A DNA stretch of 64,000 nucleotides, taken from contig CALWXG010000007.1 of assembly GCA_944385435.1 (NCBI GenBank), forward strand, positions 1 through 64,000. Direction: 5' to 3'. Made by a program: the position numbers and the translations under genes. Positions within the stretch are counted from its first letter, which is position 1. Each line of letters starts with the position of its first letter. Source of the DNA: an uncultured Oscillospiraceae bacterium. GTDB taxonomy: Bacteria; Bacillota; Clostridia; Oscillospirales; Oscillospiraceae. Positions 48,008-58,019 of this stretch are shown in pieces. The notes under the pieces are model-generated. The model ran no database searches. It was not told the origin of the DNA and worked only from the letters and a program-made list of their open reading frames with translations.

Positions 48008-51000
48008 TTACGGCAGCAGGGTGAGCAGGTTGTGTTCGGTGTACTCATACCACACCGCGTCCGCCTTGGCGTCCTGCTCCGCCAGGGCGGCTTCAAAGTC
48101 CTCCATTGTGGCCTCCAGCCCGTCCACGGTGCAGCCCAGGACAGAACCGGCACCGTCGGACTCTATACCGGCCAGCACGTCCAGTTCCGTATAGCCTCCC
48201 TGGAAGTTCAGCCGGGCGACGCCGTGGTCAAAGGCCCCGTTGGAATAGGAGAAGGTGCCGTCAGACTTCAGCCGCATGAGGCCGCGGTAGGTCTGCATAT
48301 AGCCGGCCACGCTGCCGTTGAACCAGGTTCGCAGCACCAGATATCCGTACGTGTCGTAGCCGCCGGGCAGGCCAAGCTGGAGCACGGCCTCCCGGTTTCC
48401 GTCCCCGTCCAGGTCGGCCAGCGTGAAGCCGGCAATGTCCAGCCGCTGGCCGTCCAGTTCCACGATGGGGTCAGAGGGATCCAGCCACAGCTCTTCCAGG
48501 GGATGGGCCACAGAGATGGGAGAGCTGCCCCGCAGGGCGTCGGCCAGGAAGATGAGGGTGGGCAGGTCGCCGCTCTCATCCTGGGGGTGGGAGAAGAGGG
48601 TGAGCGCAGGAATTCCCAGTTCAAAACCCGTGCCGGTATAGGTGATGGGATAGTCCAGCCGGCCGATGGGGTCGGCGGTGACGGCGGTGGGGTTCTCGTA
48701 GTGGTCGGCCAGCACCGGGCGCAGGACGGCGGTGAAGCCGCCGCCGGCCAGGGTCAGCTCAGAGACGCTTTCAACGTAGCCGTAATACACGTCTTCCGGG
48801 GCCAGATCGCCGTCCTCAAAGAAAGACAGGGGAAGATAGACCTTGTCGCTCACAGCGGCCCCGTCGTAGTGGGTGAAGATCAGCGTCTCGGTGGGGATCT
48901 GATAGGCGGCCACGCTGCTGCCGGCAAAGTGCTCCAGCACGTTGGCAGTATCATAGCTGTGGGCGGTGAGGCGGCCCTTGGTCAGCTCGTACACGGTGAT
49001 CACCGGGGCGGCGGAGCCGTTGGGCTCGTAAGTGACGACGCCCTCCACCGTCCCGTCCCCGTCCAGGTCCCGGGTGTACAGCCCGGTGAGGTTGTTCCGG
49101 GTGATGGGCTGGGACAGCTCAAAGAAACAGCCGTACCACTCCAGCAGCAGCTTGTCCCCCGCCTGCCACAGGAAGATCTGATTGGCGTAGGCCCCGCCGT
49201 AGCTGTCCCCCTCCCGGAGCAGCTGGGCGCCCGTCAGGGCCTCCCGGTCGTCCACCAGAGGGGAGGAGAACTGATCGAACCGCCAGCCCGCCGGCGTGCG
49301 CACCAGGGTGATGGGGAAGGTGAGGGTGTACTCATAGCTGGAGGCCAGGCGGTTGTCCCGTTCCTCATAGCTCTCGTCGGGGAAGGGGTAGGGGCTGGCA
49401 TAGTGGCCGGTGACGGTGAAGGAGATCCGGTCCGCCGTGCGCTCCACCAGCTCAAAGGTGTCCGGGAAGTTGTCATTGTGGTTCCCGCCCCCCAGGGACA
49501 GCCACCGGAAGTACAGCGCCCCGTCCCGCTCCACATAGAGGGCGGGCTCGGTCCCATTGCGGTTGTGGCTCTGGAAGAAGTCGTCGGTGAACAGGGTCTG
49601 GACGGCCGCCTCAAAGTCGTCCCACCGGGCGAAGCGCCCTTGTGCTCTGGTGTAAATCGCGCCGTCCAGCTCCACCGTCTCAAATTCTCCATAGTCCGGG
49701 GCGGTCTCGTTCCAGTAGTGGAGCCCCTCTCCGGTGTCGTTGCCGAAGAGGTGGGTATACAGGGTGTGGGCGCTGCGGTAGAGCTCCTGCTGCTCCTCAT
49801 CCAGAAAGTCTGGGGCGGGCAGGTCGGGGTCGTCCGGCGGGGGCAGCAGACGTTCTGTCACCGCCTGGGCGGGGGTCCAGGCGTAGCCGTCGGGGCGGAA
49901 GCGCCCCTCCTTCAAAGCCAGGGTGACGGTGAGGTAGCCGGCGTAGTCTGACTGGGTGGCCCGCAGGCCGATGGTGCACGCCAGGGCCCCGTCCTCCACC
50001 GAGAAGGCGCAGTAGTCCCCGGGGGTAAGGTAGTCCAGCAGCTGTGCCGTCGGGAAGGGCAGGGAGGATTTGGGCACCTCCCGGGTGAAGCCGTCGGCGG
50101 CGGAGAGGAAATAGGACTGGTCGTTGGCGGAAACGGTGAGGGAGCTGCCCGCAGTGGTTGCCAGGTCTCCGCAGGGGTATTCCGTCAGGGTCTGGCTGTC
50201 AAATACGTGTACCTCCTGGAGAAAGCGGGACGCATCCTCCCGGACGGTGAGCACCGCGATCAGTTCCGGAATGTCATCTCCGTTCAGATCCTCCGCACAG
50301 GCAAGCGGCGGGATGTCCGCCAGGGCGGTGCCGGAAAATTCTGTCTCCTGCCCCTCGTAAACCAGGCGGAATCTGGTGTAGGTTCCGCCGGAGGGGGAAC
50401 CCAGGGGCTCTACGGAGAAGCCGCTGGAATCGGGACTGCGGTCGGCCTGGGCGATGGGATCGGTGAGCAGGCATGCCGCCGCGGCCGCCACGGTCACTGC
50501 GCCCACCAGCACAATCCACAGGGCAGGGCGGTGATAGGCCAGAACGGTCTTGATCCGGTCCCGGATGCCGCTGCCCCCAAAGGCCAGGGGGCAGGGGGCG
50601 GGGAACTTCTGCCCGGAGGCCACGGTCAGAAGGGCGGTGGAATAGGCCTGCTTGTACTGTGCGCCGATCTGCCGGATGACGGCCTGGTCGCAGGCCGCCT
50701 CCAGATCCCGGCTGAGCAGCAGGAAGGCCAGCCAGGCCATGGGGTTGAACCAGTGCAGGGACAGGGCCAGCCAGCATACGGGCTTGACCATGTGGTCGCC
50801 CCGGCGCAGGTGAGTGAGCTCATGGCAGAGAATAAATGCCCGGTTTGGCTGGGGTACGCCGCAGGGGAGGTAGATCCTGGGCCGGAAGAGTCCCAGCAGG
50901 AAGGGAGAGGTCACGGAGGGGTGCTCCCATACGTTTTTCAGAATCCGCACCGCGTCGAACAGCCGCCGGCGCAGCAGCAGCCAGGAGATCAGGGCATAGC

Positions 51001-51508
51001 CCAGCATGGCCAAAGTGCCTGCCAGCCATATCCCGGCCACAAGGGGCCGCCAGGGGAAGGGGGCGGGCGCCGTGGGCTGGGCGGGGACGGCCGGATCCGC
51101 CGCCTGCTGGCCGCTGCCGGGCAGGGGGGCGATGACACTGGGAGTGTCCTGCCCGCTGGGGTAGACCTGGGCCCCGGTCTGGGGCTCAGTCTGGGGTTCG
51201 GTCTGGGTGTCCTCCGCAGGGGCGGAGGGGAGGGCGGGACTGTTCTCCGGGGCTGTCTCCTGGATCAGCAGGGCCTGCTGTCCCTCCGCCAGGGCCTGGG
51301 GGACGGCAGAGAACGGGGCCTGGAAGGAAAAGGGGAGCAGCAGCCGGGCAAAGACGATGAGCCACAGCAGGCACACCGCCTGCCGGGGAGCCCGGTTCTT
51401 GAGCATCAGCCGCAGCAGAAAGACGATGCCGGCGGCGTAGGCTCCCGTGAGGCTCATCTCCCAGAGCGGGGTGAGGGCGGAAAACAGGGCGGTGAGGGCG
51501 TCAGTCAT
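48008..51508 (-). CDS. BlaR1-like M56 metallopeptidase sensor with large ectodomain (first of three)
   Basis: The 1166-residue protein has an N-terminal M56/BlaR1 module with about four membrane helices and the zinc-protease motif HELTH (in FILCHELTHLRRGDHMV) facing the cytoplasm. Instead of the penicillin-binding domain of BlaR1, a very long extracellular part of about 800 residues carries repeats with calcium-type D-x-D/N-x-D-G loops (DLNGDDIPELIAV, DLDGDGTVEGVV, DLDGDGNREAVL), as in FG-GAP/VCBS propellers. When activated, such sensors cleave the BlaI-type repressor. Its ATG overlaps the end of the upstream BlaI gene. A Pro/Gln-rich linker lies near 95-150. Confidence 0.85.
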   Translation of the reverse strand: MTDALTALFSALTPLWEMSLTGAYAAGIVFLLRLMLKNRAPRQAVCLLWLIVFARLLLPFSFQAPFSAVPQALAEGQQALLIQETAPENSPALPSAPAEDTQTEPQTEPQTGAQVYPSGQDTPSVIAPLPGSGQQAADPAVPAQPTAPAPFPWRPLVAGIWLAGTLAMLGYALISWLLLRRRLFDAVRILKNVWEHPSVTSPFLLGLFRPRIYLPCGVPQPNRAFILCHELTHLRRGDHMVKPVCWLALSLHWFNPMAWLAFLLLSRDLEAACDQAVIRQIGAQYKQAYSTALLTVASGQKFPAPCPLAFGGSGIRDRIKTVLAYHRPALWIVLVGAVTVAAAAACLLTDPIAQADRSPDSSGFSVEPLGSPSGGTYTRFRLVYEGQETEFSGTALADIPPLACAEDLNGDDIPELIAVLTVREDASRFLQEVHVFDSQTLTEYPCGDLATTAGSSLTVSANDQSYFLSAADGFTREVPKSSLPFPTAQLLDYLTPGDYCAFSVEDGALACTIGLRATQSDYAGYLTVTLALKEGRFRPDGYAWTPAQAVTERLLPPPDDPDLPAPDFLDEEQQELYRSAHTLYTHLFGNDTGEGLHYWNETAPDYGEFETVELDGAIYTRAQGRFARWDDFEAAVQTLFTDDFFQSHNRNGTEPALYVERDGALYFRWLSLGGGNHNDNFPDTFELVERTADRISFTVTGHYASPYPFPDESYEERDNRLASSYEYTLTFPITLVRTPAGWRFDQFSSPLVDDREALTGAQLLREGDSYGGAYANQIFLWQAGDKLLLEWYGCFFELSQPITRNNLTGLYTRDLDGDGTVEGVVTYEPNGSAAPVITVYELTKGRLTAHSYDTANVLEHFAGSSVAAYQIPTETLIFTHYDGAAVSDKVYLPLSFFEDGDLAPEDVYYGYVESVSELTLAGGGFTAVLRPVLADHYENPTAVTADPIGRLDYPITYTGTGFELGIPALTLFSHPQDESGDLPTLIFLADALRGSSPISVAHPLEELWLDPSDPIVELDGQRLDIAGFTLADLDGDGNREAVLQLGLPGGYDTYGYLVLRTWFNGSVAGYMQTYRGLMRLKSDGTFSYSNGAFDHGVARLNFQGGYTELDVLAGIESDGAGSVLGCTVDGLEATMEDFEAALAEQDAKADAVWYEYTEHNLLTLLP

Positions 51509-51878
51509 CTCCAGCGCCCCCTTCCCGGAACCGGTCGATGAGGGCCTTGAGTTCCTCCGCCTCCGCGGCGGAGAGGGTGCGTCCGCTCATGAAAGAGGTG
51601 AGGAAGGAGGGCAGAGAGCCGCCGAAGGTGCGCTCCACCACGTCCCGGCTCTCCTCCCGGAGAATGTCCGCCTTGGGGATCAGGGCAGAAACCGTGGCAT
51701 TCTCATTTTTCAGCACGCCCCGGGACACCAGCTTTTTCAGCACGGTGTAGGTGGTGGACTTTTTCCAGCCCAGCTTGTCCGCCGCCAGCTCCACCAGCCG
51801 GCCGGAGGGCAGGGGCTCGTTGTCCCAGACGATGCAGGCCAGGCGGTACTCGCCTTCGGAAATTTTGATGTGTTCCAT
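51501..51878 (-). CDS. BlaI/MecI-family repressor (first copy)
   Basis: The 125-residue protein has the winged helix of the family: SEGEYRLACIVWDNEPL and GRLVELAADKLGWKKSTTYTVLKKLVSRGVL, then a C-terminal dimerisation part with EESRDVVERTFGGSLPSFL, where sensor proteases normally cut BlaI-type proteins. It is almost identical to the second BlaI at 54750-55124, with one Lys/Arg change and a different tail. It represses the M56 operon through palindromes at 58020-58068. It is coupled to the following M56 gene by overlap. Confidence 0.93.
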   Translation of the reverse strand: MEHIKISEGEYRLACIVWDNEPLPSGRLVELAADKLGWKKSTTYTVLKKLVSRGVLKNENATVSALIPKADILREESRDVVERTFGGSLPSFLTSFMSGRTLSAAEAEELKALIDRFREGGAGDD

Positions 51879-51909
51879 GGTGTTGCCTCCTTATGGGGTG
51901 CGGAAATGC

Positions 51910-54753
51910 TCAGTAGAGGGGGGAGACGGCGAAGGTGCCGGGGACGGTGTGGAATTGACCGTCGGCAAAGGTGATGTCCCAGGAGATCTCATAGAGGGGA
52001 TACCAGAAGAACTCCCCGTCCACCTCCTCGTCCAGCGGCCTGGCCTGGAGGGTGACGGTGACGGAATCGTCCTCGTTGAAGGCGTAGTTGACGAACACGG
52101 TGTCCGGGGAGAGGGCGGTGGTCCTGCCCTCCTCCAAAACGATGTCTCCCCGGGGAGAGGGCATCCGGCCGGTGGTAGATTCCTGCCCATCGCAGGTCAG
52201 GGTGAAGGTGTTGCCGCCGGCGTGATAGGTGAGGGTATGGTTGGCGAAGAAGTCCGCCGCCTGCTCGCAGGCGCGCCAGTCGTAGGCGCAGTCCCGGCCA
52301 AAGACCTCAAAGTCCAGGCGGTAGACCACCAGCTCCTGGCTGCCGTCCCCACGGGCGCTGATGAACTGCTGGGCGATGACCCAAAGGTCGCCCAGCCGGG
52401 TGGAGGAGCCGCCGGTATAATTCAGCAGGGGCGGCGTATAGGGCATGGCGTGGAGGCGGCGGTTGACCGACCGGCAAAAGTTCTCCCACACCACCACGGT
52501 CTCCGCCCCCCGGTTCCGGGAGTAGAGATAGATGTGTTCCTCCGGGAGCTCAGCCGCCAGGTAGTACCGGGTGGGATCGCTGGGAAGATCCTCGTCAGAG
52601 GTGACCAGATCGGTCACGATGCGACCTTGCTCGGTGTCAGTGGCGATCCACTGCCCCGCCTGGGCATCCCAGCCCAGGGTGACGATGTTGTGGAAGCCGG
52701 CAAGAACGCTGCTGAAGCTCAGCTGGGGGCTGTCCCCGTCATAGACGCCGGAGACGGAGGTCAGGGCCATGGAGAACCCCACTTGGGTCTGGGGGAAGGC
52801 GTCCGGGGAGACGGGGCCGATCTTGTCTCCGGAGCGGAGGATGGTCTGGCCGTTGGGGGCGGTATAGAGAAAGATGCCCACGCCCTGACGGTTGAACTGG
52901 CAGTCGATCAGATTGAGAGAGTCCGCAAAGTAGATGGTTCCATAATAATCATCAAAAGCGGTGATAAGACCGCCGCTGGGCTCATTGCTCAGCTGGGGGC
53001 AGCCGGAATAGAGGGCCACCGGAGTCAGGACAAAGGAGCCGTCAGAGGAGTAGTCCAGCCGGGTGAGCAGTTCGACGCAGCCGGCGATATACAGCCCTTC
53101 CTCCCCCGGATCGGGCTGGAACTCCACATAGCGCGCCAGACGCGCATACGGCACGCCGCCCCACCAAAAGATGGGGCTGGTGGAGCCGGAGAGGCTGACA
53201 TAATAGGTGCCCTGGCGCTGGGCCAGCTCTTCATATAGAATGGGGAAGGTGGCCTCCAGCCCCGGGGAGGTTGTCACGGTGACGGAGGTGCTGCCCGGCT
53301 CGTGGGTGAAGACGGCGGTGTCCAGAATGGAACCGGCGGAGATGGAAAACGCCTCATCCCCGCTGGCGAGCAGGGCGCATATATTGTCCGCATCCCACTG
53401 GCCGTCCGTCTGTTCCAGCACCCGCAGCTCATCCTGGCTGCCGGCACCGGCATGAACGCGGCTGGTGACGGCCAGCTCCTGTGCCCCGTCTCCGTCCAGG
53501 TCAGTCAGACGCAGGTCGGTGACGGTCGTCACACTGTACCAGTCAGAAAGTTTCAGCACCTGCTGACCGGACACCAGATAAGCGATGGGAGAAGCACCAT
53601 CCGTCCGATATACGGCCAGGCCGTCCTCCTGGTTCTCAAAGAGCAGTTCCGCCCCAGCAGGCAGGGTGACTGCGGGCTCCGGGCTGGCGGCGGGGGAGAC
53701 GCTGTCTGTGGCCTCCGCGTCCGGGTCGGCCTGCTCCGCCATGGGGTCGGTGAGCAGCACCGCGGCGGCAATCACCACCGCAGCGGCGGCCAGCAGCAGG
53801 ACCCAGAAGGCGGGCTTTTTATAGTGCAGCACGGATTTGATCCGGTCTTTGGCGTTGTTTCCCCCAAAGGCCAGGGGGCAGGGGGCGGGGAATTTCCCGC
53901 CGGTGGCACAGGAGAGCAGGGCGGCGGAGTAATCCGCCTTGTACTTCAGGCCCAGCCGGCGCAGCACGGCCTCATCGCAGGCCGCCTCCAGATCCCGGCT
54001 GAGCAGCAAAAAGGCCAGCCAGGCCATGGGGTTGAACCAGTGCAGGGACAGGGCCAGCCAGCACACGGGTTTGACCATGTGGTCGCCCCGGCGCAGATGG
54101 GTTTGCTCATGACACAGGATGAAGAAGCGGTTCTTGGCGGGCAGATGGGCGGGGAGATAGATCCTGGGCCGGAAGATCCCCAGCAGGAAGGGGGAGGTCA
54201 CCGCCGGGTGTTCCCACACCCCGGCCTTCGCCCGCACCGCGTCAAAGAGGCGGCGGCGCAGCAGCAGCCAGGAGATCAGGGCATACCCCAGCATGGCCAA
54301 AGTGCCTGCCAGCCACACCCCGGCGGCCAGCGCCTGCCAGGGGAAGGGGGCGGGGGATTCCCCGACGTTCTGTCCGGGGACCTGGGCGGTTCCGCCCGGG
54401 ATCGCCGGGTCAACGGCGGTTCCCGGTTGCGCCGGCTGTGCTGCGCCGGGAGCGTCTGCCGTTTCTCCGGGCTGGACCAGAATTCCGGTCTGGCCAGGCT
54501 CTGCCGGTGCGGCGGAGGAGGCGGGAACCTGAGTGATTGCCTGGGGCACTGCGGAAAACGGGCTCTCCAGGGAGAAGGGAAACAGCAGCCGGGCGAAGAC
54601 CAGCAGCCACAGCAGGCATACCGCCTGCCGGGGCGCCCGGCCCTTGAGAAGCAGGCGCAGGAAAAAGACGATGCCGGCCACATAGGCTCCCGTGAGGCTC
54701 ATCTCCCAGAGCGGGGTGAGGGCGGAAAACAGGGCGGTGAGGGCGTCAGTCAT
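51910..54753 (-). CDS. BlaR1-like M56 metallopeptidase sensor with large ectodomain (second of three)
   Basis: The 947-residue protein shares its N-terminal membrane and protease module with the other two sensors (FFILCHEQTHLRRGD with HExxH), nearly identical over long stretches. The extracellular part from about 330 on differs and carries its own DLDGDGAQELAV repeat. The Pro/Gly-rich linker (VPASSAAPAEPGQTG region) is also specific. ATG 54753 is chosen because it forms the ATGA overlap with the BlaI stop, as in the first copy; ATG 54759 is possible. The signal is unknown. Confidence 0.84.
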   Translation of the reverse strand: MTDALTALFSALTPLWEMSLTGAYVAGIVFFLRLLLKGRAPRQAVCLLWLLVFARLLFPFSLESPFSAVPQAITQVPASSAAPAEPGQTGILVQPGETADAPGAAQPAQPGTAVDPAIPGGTAQVPGQNVGESPAPFPWQALAAGVWLAGTLAMLGYALISWLLLRRRLFDAVRAKAGVWEHPAVTSPFLLGIFRPRIYLPAHLPAKNRFFILCHEQTHLRRGDHMVKPVCWLALSLHWFNPMAWLAFLLLSRDLEAACDEAVLRRLGLKYKADYSAALLSCATGGKFPAPCPLAFGGNNAKDRIKSVLHYKKPAFWVLLLAAAAVVIAAAVLLTDPMAEQADPDAEATDSVSPAASPEPAVTLPAGAELLFENQEDGLAVYRTDGASPIAYLVSGQQVLKLSDWYSVTTVTDLRLTDLDGDGAQELAVTSRVHAGAGSQDELRVLEQTDGQWDADNICALLASGDEAFSISAGSILDTAVFTHEPGSTSVTVTTSPGLEATFPILYEELAQRQGTYYVSLSGSTSPIFWWGGVPYARLARYVEFQPDPGEEGLYIAGCVELLTRLDYSSDGSFVLTPVALYSGCPQLSNEPSGGLITAFDDYYGTIYFADSLNLIDCQFNRQGVGIFLYTAPNGQTILRSGDKIGPVSPDAFPQTQVGFSMALTSVSGVYDGDSPQLSFSSVLAGFHNIVTLGWDAQAGQWIATDTEQGRIVTDLVTSDEDLPSDPTRYYLAAELPEEHIYLYSRNRGAETVVVWENFCRSVNRRLHAMPYTPPLLNYTGGSSTRLGDLWVIAQQFISARGDGSQELVVYRLDFEVFGRDCAYDWRACEQAADFFANHTLTYHAGGNTFTLTCDGQESTTGRMPSPRGDIVLEEGRTTALSPDTVFVNYAFNEDDSVTVTLQARPLDEEVDGEFFWYPLYEISWDITFADGQFHTVPGTFAVSPLY

Positions 54754-55124
54754 CCCCATCGCCCCCCTTCCCGGAACTGGTCGATGAGGGCCTTGAGTTC
54801 CTCCGCCTCCGCGGCGGAGAGGGTGCGTCCGCTCATGAAGGAGGTGAGGAAGGAGGGCAGAGAGCCGCCGAAGGTGCGCTCCACCACGTCCCGGCTCTCC
54901 TCCCGGAGGATGTCCGCCCTGGGGATCAGGGCAGAAACCGTGGCATTCTCATTTTTCAGCACGCCCCGGGACACCAGCTTTTTCAGCACGGTGTAGGTGG
55001 TGGACTTTTTCCAGCCCAGCTTGTCCGCCGCCAGCTCCACCAGCCGGCCGGAGGGCAGGGGCTCGTTGTCCCACACGATGCAGGCCAGGCGGTACTCGCC
55101 TTCGGAAATTTTGATGTGTTCCAT
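54750..55124 (-). CDS. BlaI/MecI-family repressor (second copy)
   Basis: The 124-residue winged-helix repressor differs from the copy at 51501-51878 by IPRADIL instead of IPKADIL and by the tail DQFREGGRWG. The DNA around the two genes is nearly identical as well, so the duplication is recent or is kept alike by gene conversion. It starts at ATG 55124; a longer frame from 55139 has no advantage. Both copies presumably bind the same operator. Confidence 0.93.
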   Translation of the reverse strand: MEHIKISEGEYRLACIVWDNEPLPSGRLVELAADKLGWKKSTTYTVLKKLVSRGVLKNENATVSALIPRADILREESRDVVERTFGGSLPSFLTSFMSGRTLSAAEAEELKALIDQFREGGRWG

Positions 55125-55207
55125 GGTATTACCTCCCAAAAGGGTCTGCGGAATAGGAAGTGCCTCCGCCCCGGGCCGGCCCTGCCGGAGAAGGGCGGCG
55201 GCGTGGT

Positions 55208-57964
55208 TCAGGCGTAAGAGGGGACGTAGGTGTAGTTGTACTGGAGGGAGAGGGGGCCCAGGGCGGGCCGGCTGTTCTCCAGGACGAGGGGGGCGCGGAG
55301 GATAGCGGGTGTTACCTCGGGCGCCTGGGGGGAGGAGCCCGCCAGAAGGGCCTGGTTGAGCACCACCTGGCCGCTGTACAGCTGGACATAGCGGCTGCCG
55401 CCCAGGGCGAGGGTGTCGTTCAGCTCCAGGTCGGGGAAGCGCCCCAGCAGCTCCGACTTGGGCACCGTGGCGGACAGGCCGCCGGGGGCGGTGATGTAGA
55501 AGTTGTCTTTGTCAGCGGTGAGGGACGCCGCCTCAAAGCCGGGCCACAGATCGCTGGCGTCCAGCGCCTCCCAGCCCCCGGGCCCCTGGCGGAAGACGTA
55601 CAGGTAATGCTGAAACGCGCCGGTGCCCTGCAGGCGCAGGGGCAGGAAGAGGTACTCCTCCGCCCCGTCCCCGTCCAGGTCGGCCCGGTAGGTGCGGGTG
55701 TACCAGTCCCCGAACAGGCCGGAGGCCTGGAAGGGGATCTCCCCCTGGGGCGTGGAGAAGGTGAAGGTCTCGTCCTCAAAGGCAAAGGGGTTGCCGCCGT
55801 GCCCTTGGGGGAAGCGGACGGCAAAGACCTCCCGCCAGGCGGCGGTCTCCGGGTCGCGCTCCAGCCGGGTCACCGCCTGGGGCGTACCATCTCCGCCGGA
55901 GCGACGGAAGGTGAGCCCCCGGTCGTCGGCATACTCCAGGTAGAGGGTGTCCGAGGGGACGTAATCCTCCGGCAGGGGACCCATGCTGGGGCCGGAGCGG
56001 AGCACCAGGGCGCCGTCGGGCAGGGCGTACAGGCTGATGCCGAGGTTGGGCCGGAAGGAGAGCAGGGTCAGGCTGTCCTCGTGGTAGACGGGCAGGCCGG
56101 TGTCTCCGGAGAGGCTCACCCCGTTTTCGCCGCCGGAGAGGGCGGCAGGGAGGGTGGAGAGCTGGCCGCAGGCGGGGAGCAGGGCCTCCGGATCCACAGT
56201 GAAGAGCCCCTGGCTGTCACAGCTCAGGCGGAGCACCGCCTCCACGCCCACTCCGGCGGGGATGTGCTCCCCCTCCCCCGGATCGGGCTGGAACAGCAGG
56301 GGGAGCACCAGGCGCACATAGGGAACGTCCTCCCACCAGAAGAGGGTGGCGCTTTGCCAGCCGTCCTCCAGCCGGTAGGTGCCCCGGCGCTGGGCCAGCT
56401 CGTCGCCGACGGTGAGGGTGACAAACTGCTGATTGCCCAGGGAGAAGGTGACGCAGGGGTCGCCCTGTTCATAGCGCAGGGCGGCATTGGCCAGCACGTC
56501 ATCCACCAGCCGGCCGCCCAGCTCCGAGTCCATGGCCAGGCGGGCCGGGGCCTCCGTATCCCACTGCCCGTCCTTTTGTTCCAGCACGGTGAGGATACCA
56601 AAGCCCCCGGAGCCGCTGTACTGGGCGCCGGTGACGGCCAGCTCCTCCTCTCCGTCTCCGTCCAGGTCAGTCAGACGCAGGTCGGTGACGGTGTCACTGT
56701 ACCAGTCAGAAAGTTTCAGCACCTGCTGACCGGACACCAGATAAGCGATGGGAGAAGCACCATCCGTCCGATATACGGCCAGGCCGTCCTGGGGGTTTTC
56801 ACACAGGAGCACCGCCCCGTCGGGCAGGGTGACGGCGGGCTCCGGGGTGGCGGTGGCCGGGACGCTGCCTGTGGCCTCCGCGTCCGGGTCGGCCTGCTCC
56901 GCCATGGGGTCGGTGAGCAGCACCACGGCGGCGACGATCACCACCACCACCGCCGCCGCCAGCACCCAGAGGGCGGGGACTTTGTAGCGCAGCACGGCCT
57001 TGATCCGGTCCTTGGCGCTGTTCCCCCCAAAGGCCAGAGGGCACGGGGCGGGGAAGCGCCGGGGCGCCGCCGCCGAGAGCAGGGCGGCGGAATAGTCCCC
57101 CTTGCACTGCTCTCCCAGCCGGCGCAGCACGGCCTCATCGCAGGCCGCCTCCAGATCCCGGCTGAGCAGCAGGAAGGCCAGCCAGGCCATGGGGTTGAAC
57201 CAGTGCAGGGACAGGGCCAGCCAGCACACGGGTTTGACCATGTGGTCGCCCCGGCGCAGATGGGTTTGCTCATGACACAGGATGAAGAAGCGGTTCTTGG
57301 CGGGCAGATGGGCGGGGAGATAGATCCTGGGCCGGAAGATCCCCAGCAGGAAGGGGGAGGTCACCGCCGGGTGTTCCCACACCCCGGCCTTCGCCCGCAC
57401 CGCGTCAAAGAGGCGGCGGCGCAGCAGCAGCCAGGAGATCAGGGCATACCCCAGCATGGCCAAAGTGCCTGCCAGCCACACCCCGGCGGCCAGCGCCCGC
57501 CAGGAGAGTGGGGCGGGGCTTTGGGGCTGGGCCGGGGTGGCCGGGTCGGGCGCTGTGTCCTGGGCCTGGCCGGGGAGGGGGGCGACGGCGGCGGGTTCAT
57601 CCTGCCCGCCGGGCTGGGGCCCAGTCTGGGGCTCAGTCTGAGGGTTGGACTGGGTGTCCTCCATCAGGCCGGGGGAAAGGCTGGCGGGGGTGTCCGGCGA
57701 TTCCGGCGCGGGCGCCTGCTCCAGCAGGACGGCCTGCCCCTCCGCCAGGGCCTGGGGGACGGCGGAAAAGGGGCTCTCCAGCGAGAAGGGAAACAGCAGC
57801 CGGGCGAACACCAGCAGCCACAGCAGGCACACCGCCTGCCGGGGCGCCCGGCCCTTGAGAAGCAGGCGCAGGAAAAAGACGATGCCGGCCACATAGGCCC
57901 CGGTGAGACTCATCTCCCAGAGCGGGGTGAGGGCGGTGAAAAGCTGATCCAGCCACGCTGCCAT
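55208..57964 (-). CDS. BlaR1-like M56 metallopeptidase sensor with large ectodomain (third, promoter-proximal)
   Basis: The 918-residue protein is the first gene of the operon. It has the same membrane/M56 module with HEQTH, a Gln/Pro-rich linker near 90-165, a single helix near 305-325 (VLAAAVVVVIVAAVVLL) and an ectodomain with DLDGDGEEELAV and DLDGDGAEEYLF loops. The ectodomain resembles those of its two paralogues only in patches. No BlaI gene precedes it directly; the next one follows 83 bases downstream. Its promoter is overlapped by the operator palindromes. Confidence 0.84.
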   Translation of the reverse strand: MAAWLDQLFTALTPLWEMSLTGAYVAGIVFFLRLLLKGRAPRQAVCLLWLLVFARLLFPFSLESPFSAVPQALAEGQAVLLEQAPAPESPDTPASLSPGLMEDTQSNPQTEPQTGPQPGGQDEPAAVAPLPGQAQDTAPDPATPAQPQSPAPLSWRALAAGVWLAGTLAMLGYALISWLLLRRRLFDAVRAKAGVWEHPAVTSPFLLGIFRPRIYLPAHLPAKNRFFILCHEQTHLRRGDHMVKPVCWLALSLHWFNPMAWLAFLLLSRDLEAACDEAVLRRLGEQCKGDYSAALLSAAAPRRFPAPCPLAFGGNSAKDRIKAVLRYKVPALWVLAAAVVVVIVAAVVLLTDPMAEQADPDAEATGSVPATATPEPAVTLPDGAVLLCENPQDGLAVYRTDGASPIAYLVSGQQVLKLSDWYSDTVTDLRLTDLDGDGEEELAVTGAQYSGSGGFGILTVLEQKDGQWDTEAPARLAMDSELGGRLVDDVLANAALRYEQGDPCVTFSLGNQQFVTLTVGDELAQRRGTYRLEDGWQSATLFWWEDVPYVRLVLPLLFQPDPGEGEHIPAGVGVEAVLRLSCDSQGLFTVDPEALLPACGQLSTLPAALSGGENGVSLSGDTGLPVYHEDSLTLLSFRPNLGISLYALPDGALVLRSGPSMGPLPEDYVPSDTLYLEYADDRGLTFRRSGGDGTPQAVTRLERDPETAAWREVFAVRFPQGHGGNPFAFEDETFTFSTPQGEIPFQASGLFGDWYTRTYRADLDGDGAEEYLFLPLRLQGTGAFQHYLYVFRQGPGGWEALDASDLWPGFEAASLTADKDNFYITAPGGLSATVPKSELLGRFPDLELNDTLALGGSRYVQLYSGQVVLNQALLAGSSPQAPEVTPAILRAPLVLENSRPALGPLSLQYNYTYVPSYA

Positions 57965-58019
57965 GGAAATCCCTCCTTTGGTTTCGACCGCGCCGGGGAC
58001 GTGCCGCCGGCGGTTGTTG

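Noticed and set aside
51751..53238. Long plus-strand frames across the M56/BlaI operon
   Set aside because: They are opposite the sensor genes, lack binding sites and known domains, and repeat whenever the paralogous modules repeat.
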